A stretch of 64,000 bases of DNA from Oceanithermus profundus DSM 14977 (GTDB taxonomy: Bacteria; Deinococcota; Deinococci; Deinococcales; Marinithermaceae), in assembly GCF_000183745.1 (NCBI RefSeq), contig NC_014761.1, positions 744,001 through 808,000 of the forward strand, in the 5' to 3' direction. Shown one piece after another: positions 20,052-31,095 of this stretch. Below the pieces are notes generated by a model, which saw nothing but the letters and a program-made list of their open reading frames with translations, was not told where the DNA came from and made no database searches. The position numbers and the translations under genes are program-made. The number at the start of each line of letters is the position of its first letter. The first letter of the stretch is position 1.

Positions 20052-20432
20052 ATGAGCCACGCGATCTACGACGCCTGGGTCCAGCTGATGGGCTGGCTCG
20101 AAGAGTACGCAGCGGAGCACGACCTCGTCTTCGACCGCGAGGCCGACTTCCCCGAGTTCATCTACCGCATGCACAAGCCCTGGGAGCTGCCCACGCGGAC
20201 GATGACGGTCTCGCTCTCGCGCGCGAACGACGAGCCCTTCTTCGTCGCCTCGGTTTCCCAGCCGTCCGACGAGCAGAAGCACGTCAGCCTGCGTTCGCCG
20301 GGGGCCCACCTGCACTGGCACGCGCACGAGCACGGGGGCGGGCTCGAGCTCTCCGGCGGCATCAAGCTCGACAAGACGAAACTCTTCGCGCTGCTGGACC
20401 AGGCGCGGCGCGACTGGATGACCGCGGTTTAG
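20052..20432 (+). CDS. Small conserved-looking protein of unknown function
   Basis: 126 residues, acidic to neutral, no signal peptide or membrane span. It contains a central run HLHWHAHEHGGGLELSGG with four histidines in seven residues, which could bind metal, flanked by helices (AIYDAWVQLMGWLEEYAAEH and TKLFALLDQARRDW). I do not recognise the family. A TATTAT box ends 6 nt before the ATG, supporting a real leaderless gene. Followed by a hairpin shared with convergent dsbB. Confidence 0.75.
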   Translation: MSHAIYDAWVQLMGWLEEYAAEHDLVFDREADFPEFIYRMHKPWELPTRTMTVSLSRANDEPFFVASVSQPSDEQKHVSLRSPGAHLHWHAHEHGGGLELSGGIKLDKTKLFALLDQARRDWMTAV

Positions 20433-20454
20433 CGCGAAAGGTCGGTTTGCGCGG

Positions 20455-20472
20455 GCGCCCCGTCAGGGGCGC
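20455..20472. terminator. Convergent hairpin with dsbB stop codon in its loop
   Basis: Stem GCGCCCC at 20455-20461 and GGGGCGC at 20466-20472 with the 4-nt loop GTCA, which on the minus strand contains the TGA stop of the dsbB-like gene. On the plus strand it is followed by TCTTCCCTT. It probably ends the upstream plus-strand gene and may act in both directions. Confidence 0.65.
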
Positions 20473-20885
20473 TCTTCCCTTACGGCGGCGAGTGCCAGTG
20501 CGATGAGCACGAAAGCCGTGAGGGCCATGAAGGCGATGGTGACGAAACCAAAGTAGTTGACGTACTCGATGTTGCAGGGGATCGGCGTGGCGGCGCAGCT
20601 GGTGGGGGCGAAGCCGGGGATCTTCTGCTCGGCGTAGTGGAGCACGCTGATCGAACCGCCCACCAGCGCCATCGGCAGGGCGTAGCGGCGGATGCGGGCG
20701 TCGCCGTAGAAGGTGGCGATGCCCAGGATGAGCACCAGCGGGTACATGAAGATGCGCTGGTACCAGCAGAGCTCGCAGGGGATGAAGTGGCGGATCTGCG
20801 AGTAGTACAGGCTTCCGGCGGTGGCGGCGATGGCCACCAACCAGGCGAAGGCCAGCAGCAGCGTGTTGCGGTCGCGCGTGCTCAT
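20463..20885 (-). CDS. Disulfide bond formation protein, DsbB/BdbC family
   Basis: Membrane protein that reoxidises periplasmic/extracytoplasmic DsbA-type oxidases by passing electrons to quinone. 140 residues with four membrane segments. The first redox pair is CELC in HFIPCELCWYQR and the second is the pair in TSCAATPIPCNIE, both in extracytoplasmic loops, the usual BdbC arrangement. The start ATG at 20885 precedes a short charged N terminus and first span. Located just downstream of ftsY on the same strand with a 10-nt gap. Confidence 0.92.
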   Translation of the reverse strand: MSTRDRNTLLLAFAWLVAIAATAGSLYYSQIRHFIPCELCWYQRIFMYPLVLILGIATFYGDARIRRYALPMALVGGSISVLHYAEQKIPGFAPTSCAATPIPCNIEYVNYFGFVTIAFMALTAFVLIALALAAVREERP

Positions 20886-20894
20886 GGCTCCATC

Positions 20895-21812
20895 CTACGC
20901 GCTCAGCAGCGCCTCCACGTACTCGCCGGCGTCAAAGGGTTGCAGGTCCTCGGCGCTCTCGCCCACGCCGATGAACCTGATGGGCACCCCCAGCTCGCGC
21001 ACGATGGGCACGAGCACCCCGCCCTTGGCGGTGCCGTCGAGCTTGGTGACGATCACGCCGGTGAGCCCGACCGCCTCGTCGAACTTCTTGGCCTGCTCCA
21101 GGCCGTTCTGCCCGGTGGTGGCGTCGAGCACCAGCCAGACCTCGCCCGGCTCGCCCGGATCGGCCTTAGCGATGGAGCGCTTCACCTTCTTGAGTTCTTC
21201 CATCAGGTTGTGCTTGGTGTGGAGGCGGCCGGCGGTGTCCACGAAGAGCAGGTCCATCCCGCGGGCGGCGCGGGCCTTGGCGGCGTCGAAGGCCAGGGCG
21301 GCCGGGTCGGAGCCCTCGGGGGCGCTGATCACCGGGATGCCGGTGCGCTCGCCCCAGAGCTCGAGCTGGGCCCCGCCGGCGGCCCGGAAGGTGTCGCCGG
21401 CGGCGAAGAGGACGCTCTTGCCCCGCTCCTTGTAGTACCGCCCCAGCTTGGCGATGGTGGTGGTCTTGCCCACGCCGTTGACGCCGACCATCAGGACGAC
21501 GTGCCCCTTCGGCTCGACGGTGCTCTTCTTGGCGTCGGGCTTGAAGCCCAGCTTGCGCAGCTTGGCGCGGCGGGCGTCGGGCTCGAGCTGCAGCACCAGC
21601 GCCTGCTTGACCGCTTCGCGCAGGTCGCGCTTGCCGCTCTCGCGCACCTCCTTCAGGATTTCCTGGGTGGCCTCGAGCCCCACGTCGGCGGCGATGAGGG
21701 CGAACTCGAGCTCCTCGAGCACCTCCTCCGGGTCGCCGCCCCAGGGGACCGCCTTGGTGAGCGTCTGGCTCGTCTTCTTGAGCCCCTGCTTCAGTCGGTC
21801 GAACCAGCTCAT
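20895..21812 (-). CDS. ftsY: Signal recognition particle receptor FtsY
   Basis: SRP receptor GTPase that docks ribosome-SRP complexes at the membrane. 305 residues, the short NG form without a long acidic A domain. N domain residues 1-95; G domain with P-loop GVNGVGKTTTIAKLG, DTFRAAGGAQLE, DTAGRLH, and TKLDGTAKGG. Its ATG overlaps the stop of gltX (ATGA), so it is co-expressed with the tRNA synthetase. Confidence 0.97.
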   Translation of the reverse strand: MSWFDRLKQGLKKTSQTLTKAVPWGGDPEEVLEELEFALIAADVGLEATQEILKEVRESGKRDLREAVKQALVLQLEPDARRAKLRKLGFKPDAKKSTVEPKGHVVLMVGVNGVGKTTTIAKLGRYYKERGKSVLFAAGDTFRAAGGAQLELWGERTGIPVISAPEGSDPAALAFDAAKARAARGMDLLFVDTAGRLHTKHNLMEELKKVKRSIAKADPGEPGEVWLVLDATTGQNGLEQAKKFDEAVGLTGVIVTKLDGTAKGGVLVPIVRELGVPIRFIGVGESAEDLQPFDAGEYVEALLSA

Positions 21813-23260
21813 GCGTTACCTTCCCGCTCCTCGGCGTGCGCCAGGGCACGCTCGATCCGCGCCAGGACGCGCTCCTTGCCCAGAATCTCCAAAAGCTCGT
21901 ACATCCCCGGCGTGGCCAGGGTGCCGGTGATCGCCGCCCGCAAGGGCTGCATCACCTTGCGCAGCTTCAGCTCCTTCGCTTCGGCGTAGCCCACGAGCGC
22001 CGGCTCGGTGCGCTCGGGGGCGAAGTCGGAAAGCCCCGCGAGCACCTCCTTCAGCTCGCGCAAAATCTCGAGCCCCTTTTTGAGCTCCTTTTCGGCTTTG
22101 GGTTCGAAGGGGTAGTCCTCGGTGAAGAAGTAGCGCGCCTTCTCCACGAACTCGGCCAGCGTCTCGAAGCGGGGGCGCATCGCCTCTACCACCTGGCACA
22201 GGTAGGCGTCGCTCTCCCAGGAAAGGCCGGCGGCCTCCAGGAAGGGCTTCAGCCGCTCGCAGACCTCCTCGAGGCTCAGCACCTCGCGGATGTACTTGCC
22301 GTTCATCCAGCGCAGCTTCTCCTCGTCGAAGACGGGCCCACCCAGGCTGACGCGGTCCCAGCTGAAGGCTTCGATCATCTCCTCCATGGTGAAGATCTCG
22401 CGCCCGTCGGGCATGGAAAAGCCCATCGTCGAGAGGTAGTTGCGCAGGGCCTCGGGCAGGTAGCCGGCCTCGCGGTAGTAGTCGATGCTGGTGTGGCCGG
22501 TGCGCTTGGAGAGCTTGGCGCCGCCGGGCGCACGCAAGAGCGGCAGGTGGTACCACTTGGGCTCGTCCCAGCCGAAGGCCTGGTAGAGCAGCTTCTGGAT
22601 GGGCGTGCTCACCAGCCAGTCCTCGCCGCGGATCACGTCGGTGACCTCCATCAGGTGGTCGTCCACCACCACCGCCAGGTGGTAGGTGGGGAAGCCGTCC
22701 GACTTGAGCAGAACCACGTCGGGGATCTCCCGGTTGTCGAACTCGATGTTCCCCCGCAGCACGTCGTGGACCACGGTCACGCCGGTCTCCGGCGTCTTCA
22801 GCCGGATCACGTGGGGTTCGCCGGCGGTGGCGCGGGCCTCGGCCTCCTCGCGCGGAATCTTGCGGGCGCGGCCGTCGTAGCCGTAGCCCAGGCCCTTCCT
22901 TTGCAGCTCCTCGCGGATGGCGGCCAGCTCCTCCGGGGTCTCGAAGGCGCGGTAGGCCAGCCCCTCGTCGAGCAGCTGCTGGGCGTAGCGGCGGTAGAGC
23001 TCGAGCCGCTCCGACTGGCGGTAGGGGCCGTTGGGTCCGCCCACGTCGGGCCCCTCGTCGTAGTCGAGACCCAGCCATTTGAGGGCGCGCAAGATGCCCT
23101 CCTCGGCCCCCTCGACGTAGCGGTTCTGGTCGGTGTCTTCGATGCGCACGATGAACTTCCCGCCGTTCTTGCGGGCCCAGACGTAGCTGAAGATGCCGAT
23201 GTAGGCGGTGCCGACGTGCGGGTAACCGGTGGGGCTGGGGGCGATGCGGGTCTTGACCAT
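21809..23260 (-). CDS. gltX: Glutamyl-tRNA synthetase
   Basis: Class I synthetase charging tRNA-Glu (and possibly tRNA-Gln). 483 residues. HIGH-like motif PHVGTAY at residues 14-20, IEDTDQNR, and KMSKS-like KLSKRTG in the second half. The C-terminal anticodon-binding helical domain ends in ALAHAEEREGN. First gene of a gltX-ftsY(-dsbB) unit; TAGAAT lies 9 nt upstream of the ATG. Whether it is discriminating cannot be told here. Confidence 0.97.
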   Translation of the reverse strand: MVKTRIAPSPTGYPHVGTAYIGIFSYVWARKNGGKFIVRIEDTDQNRYVEGAEEGILRALKWLGLDYDEGPDVGGPNGPYRQSERLELYRRYAQQLLDEGLAYRAFETPEELAAIREELQRKGLGYGYDGRARKIPREEAEARATAGEPHVIRLKTPETGVTVVHDVLRGNIEFDNREIPDVVLLKSDGFPTYHLAVVVDDHLMEVTDVIRGEDWLVSTPIQKLLYQAFGWDEPKWYHLPLLRAPGGAKLSKRTGHTSIDYYREAGYLPEALRNYLSTMGFSMPDGREIFTMEEMIEAFSWDRVSLGGPVFDEEKLRWMNGKYIREVLSLEEVCERLKPFLEAAGLSWESDAYLCQVVEAMRPRFETLAEFVEKARYFFTEDYPFEPKAEKELKKGLEILRELKEVLAGLSDFAPERTEPALVGYAEAKELKLRKVMQPLRAAITGTLATPGMYELLEILGKERVLARIERALAHAEEREGNA

Positions 23261-23404
23261 ACCGCAGGTATTCTACAAGGCCGCCGCATGCTCCGGTGCC
23301 CGCCGGTCGGGGCGGCGGGCGGTCCGCCCGTCCGGGTGCGTCGCCCAGGGGGTGCGCCGGGATTCGTCTGTCCAGGGGCGGAAAAATGCCCCGGCCGGCG
23401 GGAT

Positions 23405-23440
23405 TTGCCGTGCTATGCTGATTTTTGTTAAACAACCCAG
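23405..23440 (+). promoter_or_regulatory. Candidate promoter of the sugar ABC operon
   Basis: In the 235-bp GC-rich gap after gltX, TTGCCG is separated by 17 nt from TTAAAC (about 23405-23433). TTGTTAAACAA there is a near-palindrome that could be an operator. The rest of the gap holds GC-rich short inverted repeats and no gene. Weak prediction. Confidence 0.4.
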
Positions 23441-23495
23441 CCCGGTTCGTATTGACCGCTCTCCCGTAGTGCGGGCAGGGGAAAGGAGATTCTAC

Positions 23496-24785
23496 ATGTC
23501 GAAACGTTGGATCAAGGTATTCGCGGTCGTCGCATTGCTGGCGGCCACGCTCCTGGGGGGCGCCTTCGCGCAGAAACTGGTCATCGAGAGCTGGCGCACC
23601 GACGACCTGAAGCTCTGGAAAGACGTGATCATCCCCGCGTTCAACAAACACTATCCGGACATCGAGGTCGTCTTCGCGCCCACCGCGCCGGCCGAATACA
23701 ACGCCGTGCTCGACAGCAAATTGCAGGCGGGCACCGCGGGCGACCTGATCACCTGCCGGCCCTTCGGCAAGTCGCTCGAGCTCTTCAACAAGGGCCACCT
23801 GGCGCCGCTGAACGACCTGCCGGGCATGGAGAACTTTACCGACTTCGCCAAGGTGGCCTGGACCACCGACGACGGCAAGACCACCTACTGCGTGCCCATG
23901 GCCTCGGTGATCCACGGCTTCCTCTACAACAAGGACCTCTTCGACAAGTACGGCTTCCAGCCGCCTAAGACCTACGAAGAGTTCATGGACCTGCTGGCCC
24001 GGATGAAGAAGAAGGCCCCGGCGCTGGCGCCGCTGGTGATGGGCACCAAGGACCAGTGGGAGGCCGCCACCATGGGCTGGCACAACATCGCGCCCAACTA
24101 CTACGGGGGCGAGGCCGGCCGCCGCGCCTTCCTGGAGGGCAAGGAAGGCTTTCACACCGACGGCTTCCTCGAGGCTTACAAGGCGCTGGCCCAGTGGGCG
24201 CCCTACCTGCCGCGCGGCTACAAGGCCGTTAGCTACTCCGACGCCCAGCAACTCTTCACCCAGGGCCGCGGCTTCATCTACCCCGCGGGTTCTTGGGACA
24301 TCGGCGTCTTCCGCCAGATGAACCCCAAGCTCAACATGGGCGCCTTCAAGGCCCCGCCGCCCGCGGGCGCGACCAAGAGCTACATCAGCGACCACCAGGA
24401 CATCGCCCTGGGGCTCAACCCCGCGAGCAAGAACCCGGAGGCGGCCAGGAAGTTCCTCTCGTGGCTGACCACCCGCGAGTTCGCCGAGCTCTACGGCAAC
24501 GCCCTGCCCGGCTTCTTCCCGCTCCACAACTACGACATCACGATCAGCGACCCCGTCGCCAACGAGTTCCTCTCCTGGCGTCAGACCAGCGAGGGCACCT
24601 TCCGCATGACCTACTACAAGCTCTCGGACCAGAAGCCCGACGCCGAGACCGACCTCTGGACCGCCTCGGTCAACATCCTGAACGGCAAGATGCAGCCGGA
24701 GGAAGCGGCGGTGTGGATGGAGTGCCGCCTGGCCTCCTGGTACGGGCCGCACAAGCACTTCGCCAGCGAGCTGAACTGCAAGTAG
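23496..24785 (+). CDS. Extracellular sugar-binding protein of ABC importer (family 1)
   Basis: Exported solute-binding protein that delivers a carbohydrate to the two permeases downstream. 429 residues. Signal peptide: KRWIKVFAVVALLAATLLGG then cleavage near AFAQ. The mature part has the family-1 fold order (IESWRTDDLKLWKDVIIPAF, then YNKDLFDKYGFQPPKTYEEF, and GRGFIYPAGSWD). Start at 23496 follows AAGGAGA. Four or so cysteines in the mature part (for example LNCK at the end) are unusual but could form disulfides. Sugar unknown; no ATPase gene follows, so a shared MsmK/MalK-type ATPase elsewhere is likely. Confidence 0.9.
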   Translation: MSKRWIKVFAVVALLAATLLGGAFAQKLVIESWRTDDLKLWKDVIIPAFNKHYPDIEVVFAPTAPAEYNAVLDSKLQAGTAGDLITCRPFGKSLELFNKGHLAPLNDLPGMENFTDFAKVAWTTDDGKTTYCVPMASVIHGFLYNKDLFDKYGFQPPKTYEEFMDLLARMKKKAPALAPLVMGTKDQWEAATMGWHNIAPNYYGGEAGRRAFLEGKEGFHTDGFLEAYKALAQWAPYLPRGYKAVSYSDAQQLFTQGRGFIYPAGSWDIGVFRQMNPKLNMGAFKAPPPAGATKSYISDHQDIALGLNPASKNPEAARKFLSWLTTREFAELYGNALPGFFPLHNYDITISDPVANEFLSWRQTSEGTFRMTYYKLSDQKPDAETDLWTASVNILNGKMQPEEAAVWMECRLASWYGPHKHFASELNCK

Positions 24786-24794
24786 ACCCACGCG

Positions 24795-24818
24795 GCGGGG
24801 AGGCTTCGGCCTCCCCGC
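24795..24818 (+). terminator. UUCG hairpin between binding protein and permease genes
   Basis: A 10-bp perfect stem GCGGGGAGGC and GCCTCCCCGC capped by the stable loop TTCG, followed by GCCTTTTCG. It lies between the binding-protein stop and the first permease start, so it is probably a partial terminator or 3' stabiliser that keeps binding-protein mRNA more abundant. Confidence 0.7.
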
Positions 24819-24846
24819 GCCTTTTCGAAGGTTCGGAGCCCCGAGC

Positions 24847-25767
24847 ATGAGGCGAAAACCGTTTCCCTGGCACATCACCGTCTTTCTCGCCCCGGCGGTC
24901 GTCGTCTACACCGTCTTCATGATCTACCCCATGCTGGCGTCGCTGAAGTTTTCGCTCTACCAAACCGCAGAAGGGGGTCGGCAGGTCTTCGTGGGCCTGG
25001 GCAACTACGTGCGCCTGCTCACCGACCCCATTTGGAACGAACCCTTTTGGAACGCGTTTTGGAACAACGTCGTCTTCTTCGTCATCCACATGCTGCTGCA
25101 AAACCCGATCGGCCTCTTCCTGGCCGTGCTGCTGGCCGCGAACATCCGCGGGGCCTGGATCTACCGCACCATCATCTTCACCCCCACCATCCTCTCGGTG
25201 GTGCTGATCGGCTTTGCCTGGAAGCTGATCCTCAGCCCCACCTGGGGCATCTGGTTTCCGCTGCTCGACCGGCTGGGCCTCGGGGACAACGAAGTCGCCA
25301 TCGCCCTCCTGGGCAACGAGTCCTCGGCGCTGATCACGCTCTCGCTCATCTCGGTCTGGCAGAACATCGGCATTCCCATGATGCTCTTCCTGGCCGCGCT
25401 CATCCGCATCCCCCACGAGCTCATCGAGGCCGCCCAGGTGGACGGCGCCGGCAGCTGGCGCATCTTCTGGCGCATCCAGTTCCCCCTGATCGTGCCCACG
25501 GTGGGCATCGTCGCCATCCTCACCTTCATCGGCAACTTCAACGCCTTCGACCTGATCTACGCCACCCAGGGGGCGCTCGCGGGCCCCGACTTCTCCACCG
25601 ACATCATGGGCACCTTCTTCTTCCGAACCTTCTTCGGCTTCCAGTTGCGCCCGGGCGACCCCAACATGGGGGCGACGGTCGCGGGGATGATGCTGCTCAT
25701 CATCCTGGCCGGCGTGCTCCTCTACCTCTACGGCTGGCAGCGGCGCATGGAGGAGGTGCAGTTCTGA
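24847..25767 (+). CDS. Sugar ABC transporter permease 1 (MalF-like)
   Basis: Inner-membrane permease. 306 residues, six membrane spans; EAA loop EAAQVDGAGSWRIFWRIQFPL. A short N-terminal positively charged segment precedes span 1. Follows the binding protein by 61 nt and its stop shares one base with the next ATG (TGATG). Works as a heterodimer with permease 2. Confidence 0.93.
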   Translation: MRRKPFPWHITVFLAPAVVVYTVFMIYPMLASLKFSLYQTAEGGRQVFVGLGNYVRLLTDPIWNEPFWNAFWNNVVFFVIHMLLQNPIGLFLAVLLAANIRGAWIYRTIIFTPTILSVVLIGFAWKLILSPTWGIWFPLLDRLGLGDNEVAIALLGNESSALITLSLISVWQNIGIPMMLFLAALIRIPHELIEAAQVDGAGSWRIFWRIQFPLIVPTVGIVAILTFIGNFNAFDLIYATQGALAGPDFSTDIMGTFFFRTFFGFQLRPGDPNMGATVAGMMLLIILAGVLLYLYGWQRRMEEVQF

Positions 25768-26612
25768 TGACCGGCACCCGCTACCGCTGGCTCCGCTTCT
25801 TCAAGGTGGGCGGCATCCACGCCACCCTGCTCGCCTACAGCGCGCTCGTGCTCTTCCCGATCCTGCTCGTCTTCATGAACTCGTTCAAGGACCAGATGGC
25901 CATCTTCGGCGAGCCGCTCAAGCCCCCCACCCCCGCGACCTTCTCGGTGGACGGCTACAAGACCCTGTTCGAGATCGCCAACTTCCAGCACTACTTCCTC
26001 AACAGCCTGATCGTCACCGTGATCTCGCTGCTGCTCATCGTCTTCCTGGGCGCGATGGCGGGTTGGGCCCTGGCCGAGTACACCTTCAAGCTCAACACCT
26101 TCATGGCCATCTACCTGGCGCTGGGCATCATGGTGCCGATCCGGCTGGGTACGGTGGGCATCTTGCGGCTCATGGCCGACTGGAACCTGGTCAACACCCT
26201 GGCGGCGCTGATCTTCGTCTATACCGCGATGGGGCTGCCGCTCTCGGTCTTCATCCTCAGCCGCTTCTTCGCGCAGCTGCCGCCCGACTTCAAGGACGCC
26301 GCCCGCATCGACGGGGCCAGCGAGTACCGCATCTTCACGCTGGTGCTGCCGCTGGTGCGGCCGGCGCTGGGCACGGTGGCGGCGATCAGCATGATCCCGG
26401 TCTGGAACGACCTGTGGTTCCCGCTCATCCTGGCGCCGTCGGAAGAGACCAAGACGATCGTGCTGGGGGCGCAGGTCTTCCTGGGTCAGTTCCTCAACGA
26501 CTGGCAGGCGGTGCTGGCGGCGCTCAGCCTGGCCATGATCCCGGCGGTGCTCCTGTACATGCTCTTTTCCAAGCAGCTCATCCGCGGGCTGACCGCGGGT
26601 GCCGTGAAGTAA
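25767..26612 (+). CDS. Sugar ABC transporter permease 2 (MalG-like)
   Basis: Second permease of the importer. 281 residues, six spans, EAA loop DAARIDGASEYRIFTLVLPL. The ATG at 25767 overlaps the permease 1 stop. Ends with the typical MalG-type FSKQLIRGLTAGAVK. Followed 12 nt later by an oxidoreductase gene with a strong AAGGAGGTG ribosome site, so the operon continues. Confidence 0.94.
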   Translation: MTGTRYRWLRFFKVGGIHATLLAYSALVLFPILLVFMNSFKDQMAIFGEPLKPPTPATFSVDGYKTLFEIANFQHYFLNSLIVTVISLLLIVFLGAMAGWALAEYTFKLNTFMAIYLALGIMVPIRLGTVGILRLMADWNLVNTLAALIFVYTAMGLPLSVFILSRFFAQLPPDFKDAARIDGASEYRIFTLVLPLVRPALGTVAAISMIPVWNDLWFPLILAPSEETKTIVLGAQVFLGQFLNDWQAVLAALSLAMIPAVLLYMLFSKQLIRGLTAGAVK

Positions 26613-26624
26613 GGAGGTGCAGCG

Positions 26625-27596
26625 GTGAAGATTGGCATCGTGGGCGTGGGAACCATGGGGCGGGTGCACGCGGACGCCTACCGGCGCATCGGCGCGGAGC
26701 TGGTGGGCGCGTACGACCCGAACCCCGAGAAGTTGGCCGAATTCGTGTCCCGGTTCACCGTGGACCCGTTTCGAAGTTACGATGAGCTCCTCCTGCGCGT
26801 GGACCTGGTGGACGTGACCGCGCCGACGTTCGCGCACGAGGAGCTGACCGTACGGGCGCTGGAGGCGGGCAAGGACGTGATCCTGGAAAAACCGCTGGCG
26901 CTCGACGCGGCGTCGGGGAGGCGGATCCTGGAGGCGGCGCGCAAGAGCGGCCGTCGGCTCTTCGTCGCCATGGTGGTGCGCTTCTTTCCGCAGTACCGCC
27001 GCGCCGCAGAGCTGGCGAAGAGCGGCCAGCTGGGCCGCGTCGGGGTGGTGCGGCTGAAGCGGGTGCTCTTTCCGCCGGGGCCCGGCTGGTACCGGGATCC
27101 CGAAAAATCGGGGGGCATGCCGGTGGACCTGATGATTCACGACCTCGACTACGTTCGCTGGCTGCTCGGTGACCCGGTGCGCGTCTTCGCCCGCCGCAGT
27201 CCGCCTGTGGAGGGGGAGGTCCTCGAGCACGTCCAGGCCGTGCTGGGCTACGCGGACGGCCGCATGGCCATCGTGGAGGGGGGCTGGGCCTACCCCGCGG
27301 GGTACTTCCGCACCGCCCTCGACCTGGCGGGGGATCGCGGCCTGGTGGAGTGGAGTTCGGACCAGTCGCCGCCGCTCGGCACCCTGTTCCCCGCGGACGA
27401 GCCGGCGCCTGAGGTGGGGCTGCCGATGGCGGGACTCGAGGAGGATCCCTACGAACTCGAGCTGCGGCACGCGCTCGAAGCCCTCGGGCGCGGCAAACCC
27501 TTCGACGTGACTCCGGAGGACGCGCTGGCGGCGCTCGAGCTGGCGCTCGCGGTGCGCGCGAGCGCGGACAGCGGGCGCGTGGTGGAGGTGGCCTGA
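26625..27596 (+). CDS. Gfo/Idh/MocA family oxidoreductase 1
   Basis: NAD(P)-dependent sugar or inositol dehydrogenase. 323 residues. Rossmann GIVGVGTMGRVH at the N terminus, the EKPLA motif near residue 89, and the C-terminal catalytic-type DLMIHDLDY. Its place directly behind the permeases suggests it oxidises the imported sugar or a derivative. A TGATG overlap couples it to a second family member, which is common in inositol or uncommon-sugar pathways; the exact substrate is unknown. Confidence 0.92.
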   Translation: MKIGIVGVGTMGRVHADAYRRIGAELVGAYDPNPEKLAEFVSRFTVDPFRSYDELLLRVDLVDVTAPTFAHEELTVRALEAGKDVILEKPLALDAASGRRILEAARKSGRRLFVAMVVRFFPQYRRAAELAKSGQLGRVGVVRLKRVLFPPGPGWYRDPEKSGGMPVDLMIHDLDYVRWLLGDPVRVFARRSPPVEGEVLEHVQAVLGYADGRMAIVEGGWAYPAGYFRTALDLAGDRGLVEWSSDQSPPLGTLFPADEPAPEVGLPMAGLEEDPYELELRHALEALGRGKPFDVTPEDALAALELALAVRASADSGRVVEVA

Positions 27597-28594
27597 TGCG
27601 GATCGGTATCCTGAGTTTTGCGCACCTGCACGCCGAGGGGTACGTGCAAAACCTGCGGCGCATCTCGGGGGTGGAGGTGATCGGTTTCTCCGATACCGAC
27701 CCCGAGCGCGGCCGCCGCTTCAGCCAGGCCTACGGTCTGCGCTGGTTCTGGACCCACGAGGACCTGCTCGCCGAGCACCCCGACGCGGTGATCGTGACCT
27801 CGGAGAACGCGCGCCACCGCGAGCTCGTAGAGCTCGCGGTCCGGTCGGGGGCGCACGTGCTCTGCGAGAAGCCCATCGCCACCCGCACCGAAGACGCCTT
27901 GGCGATGAAGGCGGCGGTGGAGGCGGCCGGGGTGACCTTCATGACCGCTTTCCCCATGCGCTTCTCGCCGGCCGTCCAGGCCGCGCGGGCGATGGTGGGG
28001 GAGGGGGCGCTCGGCCGGATCCTGGCCGTCGTGGGCGTCAACCATAGCGAAAACCCCAAGCGTCACCGCGCCTGGTTCGCCGAGAAGGCGCTGGCCGGGG
28101 GCGGGGCGACGATCGACCACACCGTCCACCTGGCCGACCTCTACCGCTGGATCTTCGGCGTCGAGGTGGCCGAGGTGGTGGCCGAGGTCTCCAACCCCTT
28201 CGACCCCGAGGTGGACGTGGACACCGCCGGGCTGCTGTTGCTCAAGCTGGAAAACGGCGTGCCGGCGAGCATCGACGCAAGCTGGAGCCGCCCGGCGAGT
28301 TACCCGCGTTGGGGCCACCTCAAGATGGAGATCGTCGGTGAGAAGGGCACGGTCGTGCTCGACGCCTTCGCGGGCCACCTGCACGTCTGGCGCCGGGGTC
28401 AGGAGCGGGCCTACGAATGGCTGGGCTACCACCCCGACCCCAACCAGGGCATGCTCGAGGCCTTCGTGAGCAGCGTCCGCAACGGAACGCGGCCTCCGGT
28501 GACCTGGCGCGACGGTTACGAGGCCCTGCGGGTGGTCCTGGCGGCCTACCGTTCCGCGGAGCGGCACGCCCCGGTCGCGCCCGCCGATCTTTAG
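27596..28594 (+). CDS. Gfo/Idh/MocA family oxidoreductase 2
   Basis: 332 residues. Same fold as the upstream protein but from a different subgroup: the nucleotide loop reads GILSFAHLHAEGY instead of GxGxxG, the cis-proline motif is CEKPIA, and TIDHTVHLADLYRW carries the catalytic-type histidine. The altered loop may change cofactor binding, yet is shared by some family members, so loss of function should not be assumed. Last gene of the importer operon; 56 nt before ppsA. Confidence 0.88.
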   Translation: MRIGILSFAHLHAEGYVQNLRRISGVEVIGFSDTDPERGRRFSQAYGLRWFWTHEDLLAEHPDAVIVTSENARHRELVELAVRSGAHVLCEKPIATRTEDALAMKAAVEAAGVTFMTAFPMRFSPAVQAARAMVGEGALGRILAVVGVNHSENPKRHRAWFAEKALAGGGATIDHTVHLADLYRWIFGVEVAEVVAEVSNPFDPEVDVDTAGLLLLKLENGVPASIDASWSRPASYPRWGHLKMEIVGEKGTVVLDAFAGHLHVWRRGQERAYEWLGYHPDPNQGMLEAFVSSVRNGTRPPVTWRDGYEALRVVLAAYRSAERHAPVAPADL

Positions 28595-28650
28595 TCGGCT
28601 TAGGACATTATTCTTGCTTGCGCCCTACTAAAATTAGGGTGGAGGTCGAG

Positions 28651-31059
<2,409 letters not shown>

Positions 31060-31095
31060 CCGCGCGCCTTAAGCGAACGGACGCGGCTCGTTCGG

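Noticed and set aside
26625-28594. Two adjacent Gfo/Idh genes as a frameshifted or split single gene
   Set aside because: Each is a full-length protein with its own Rossmann and EKP motif.
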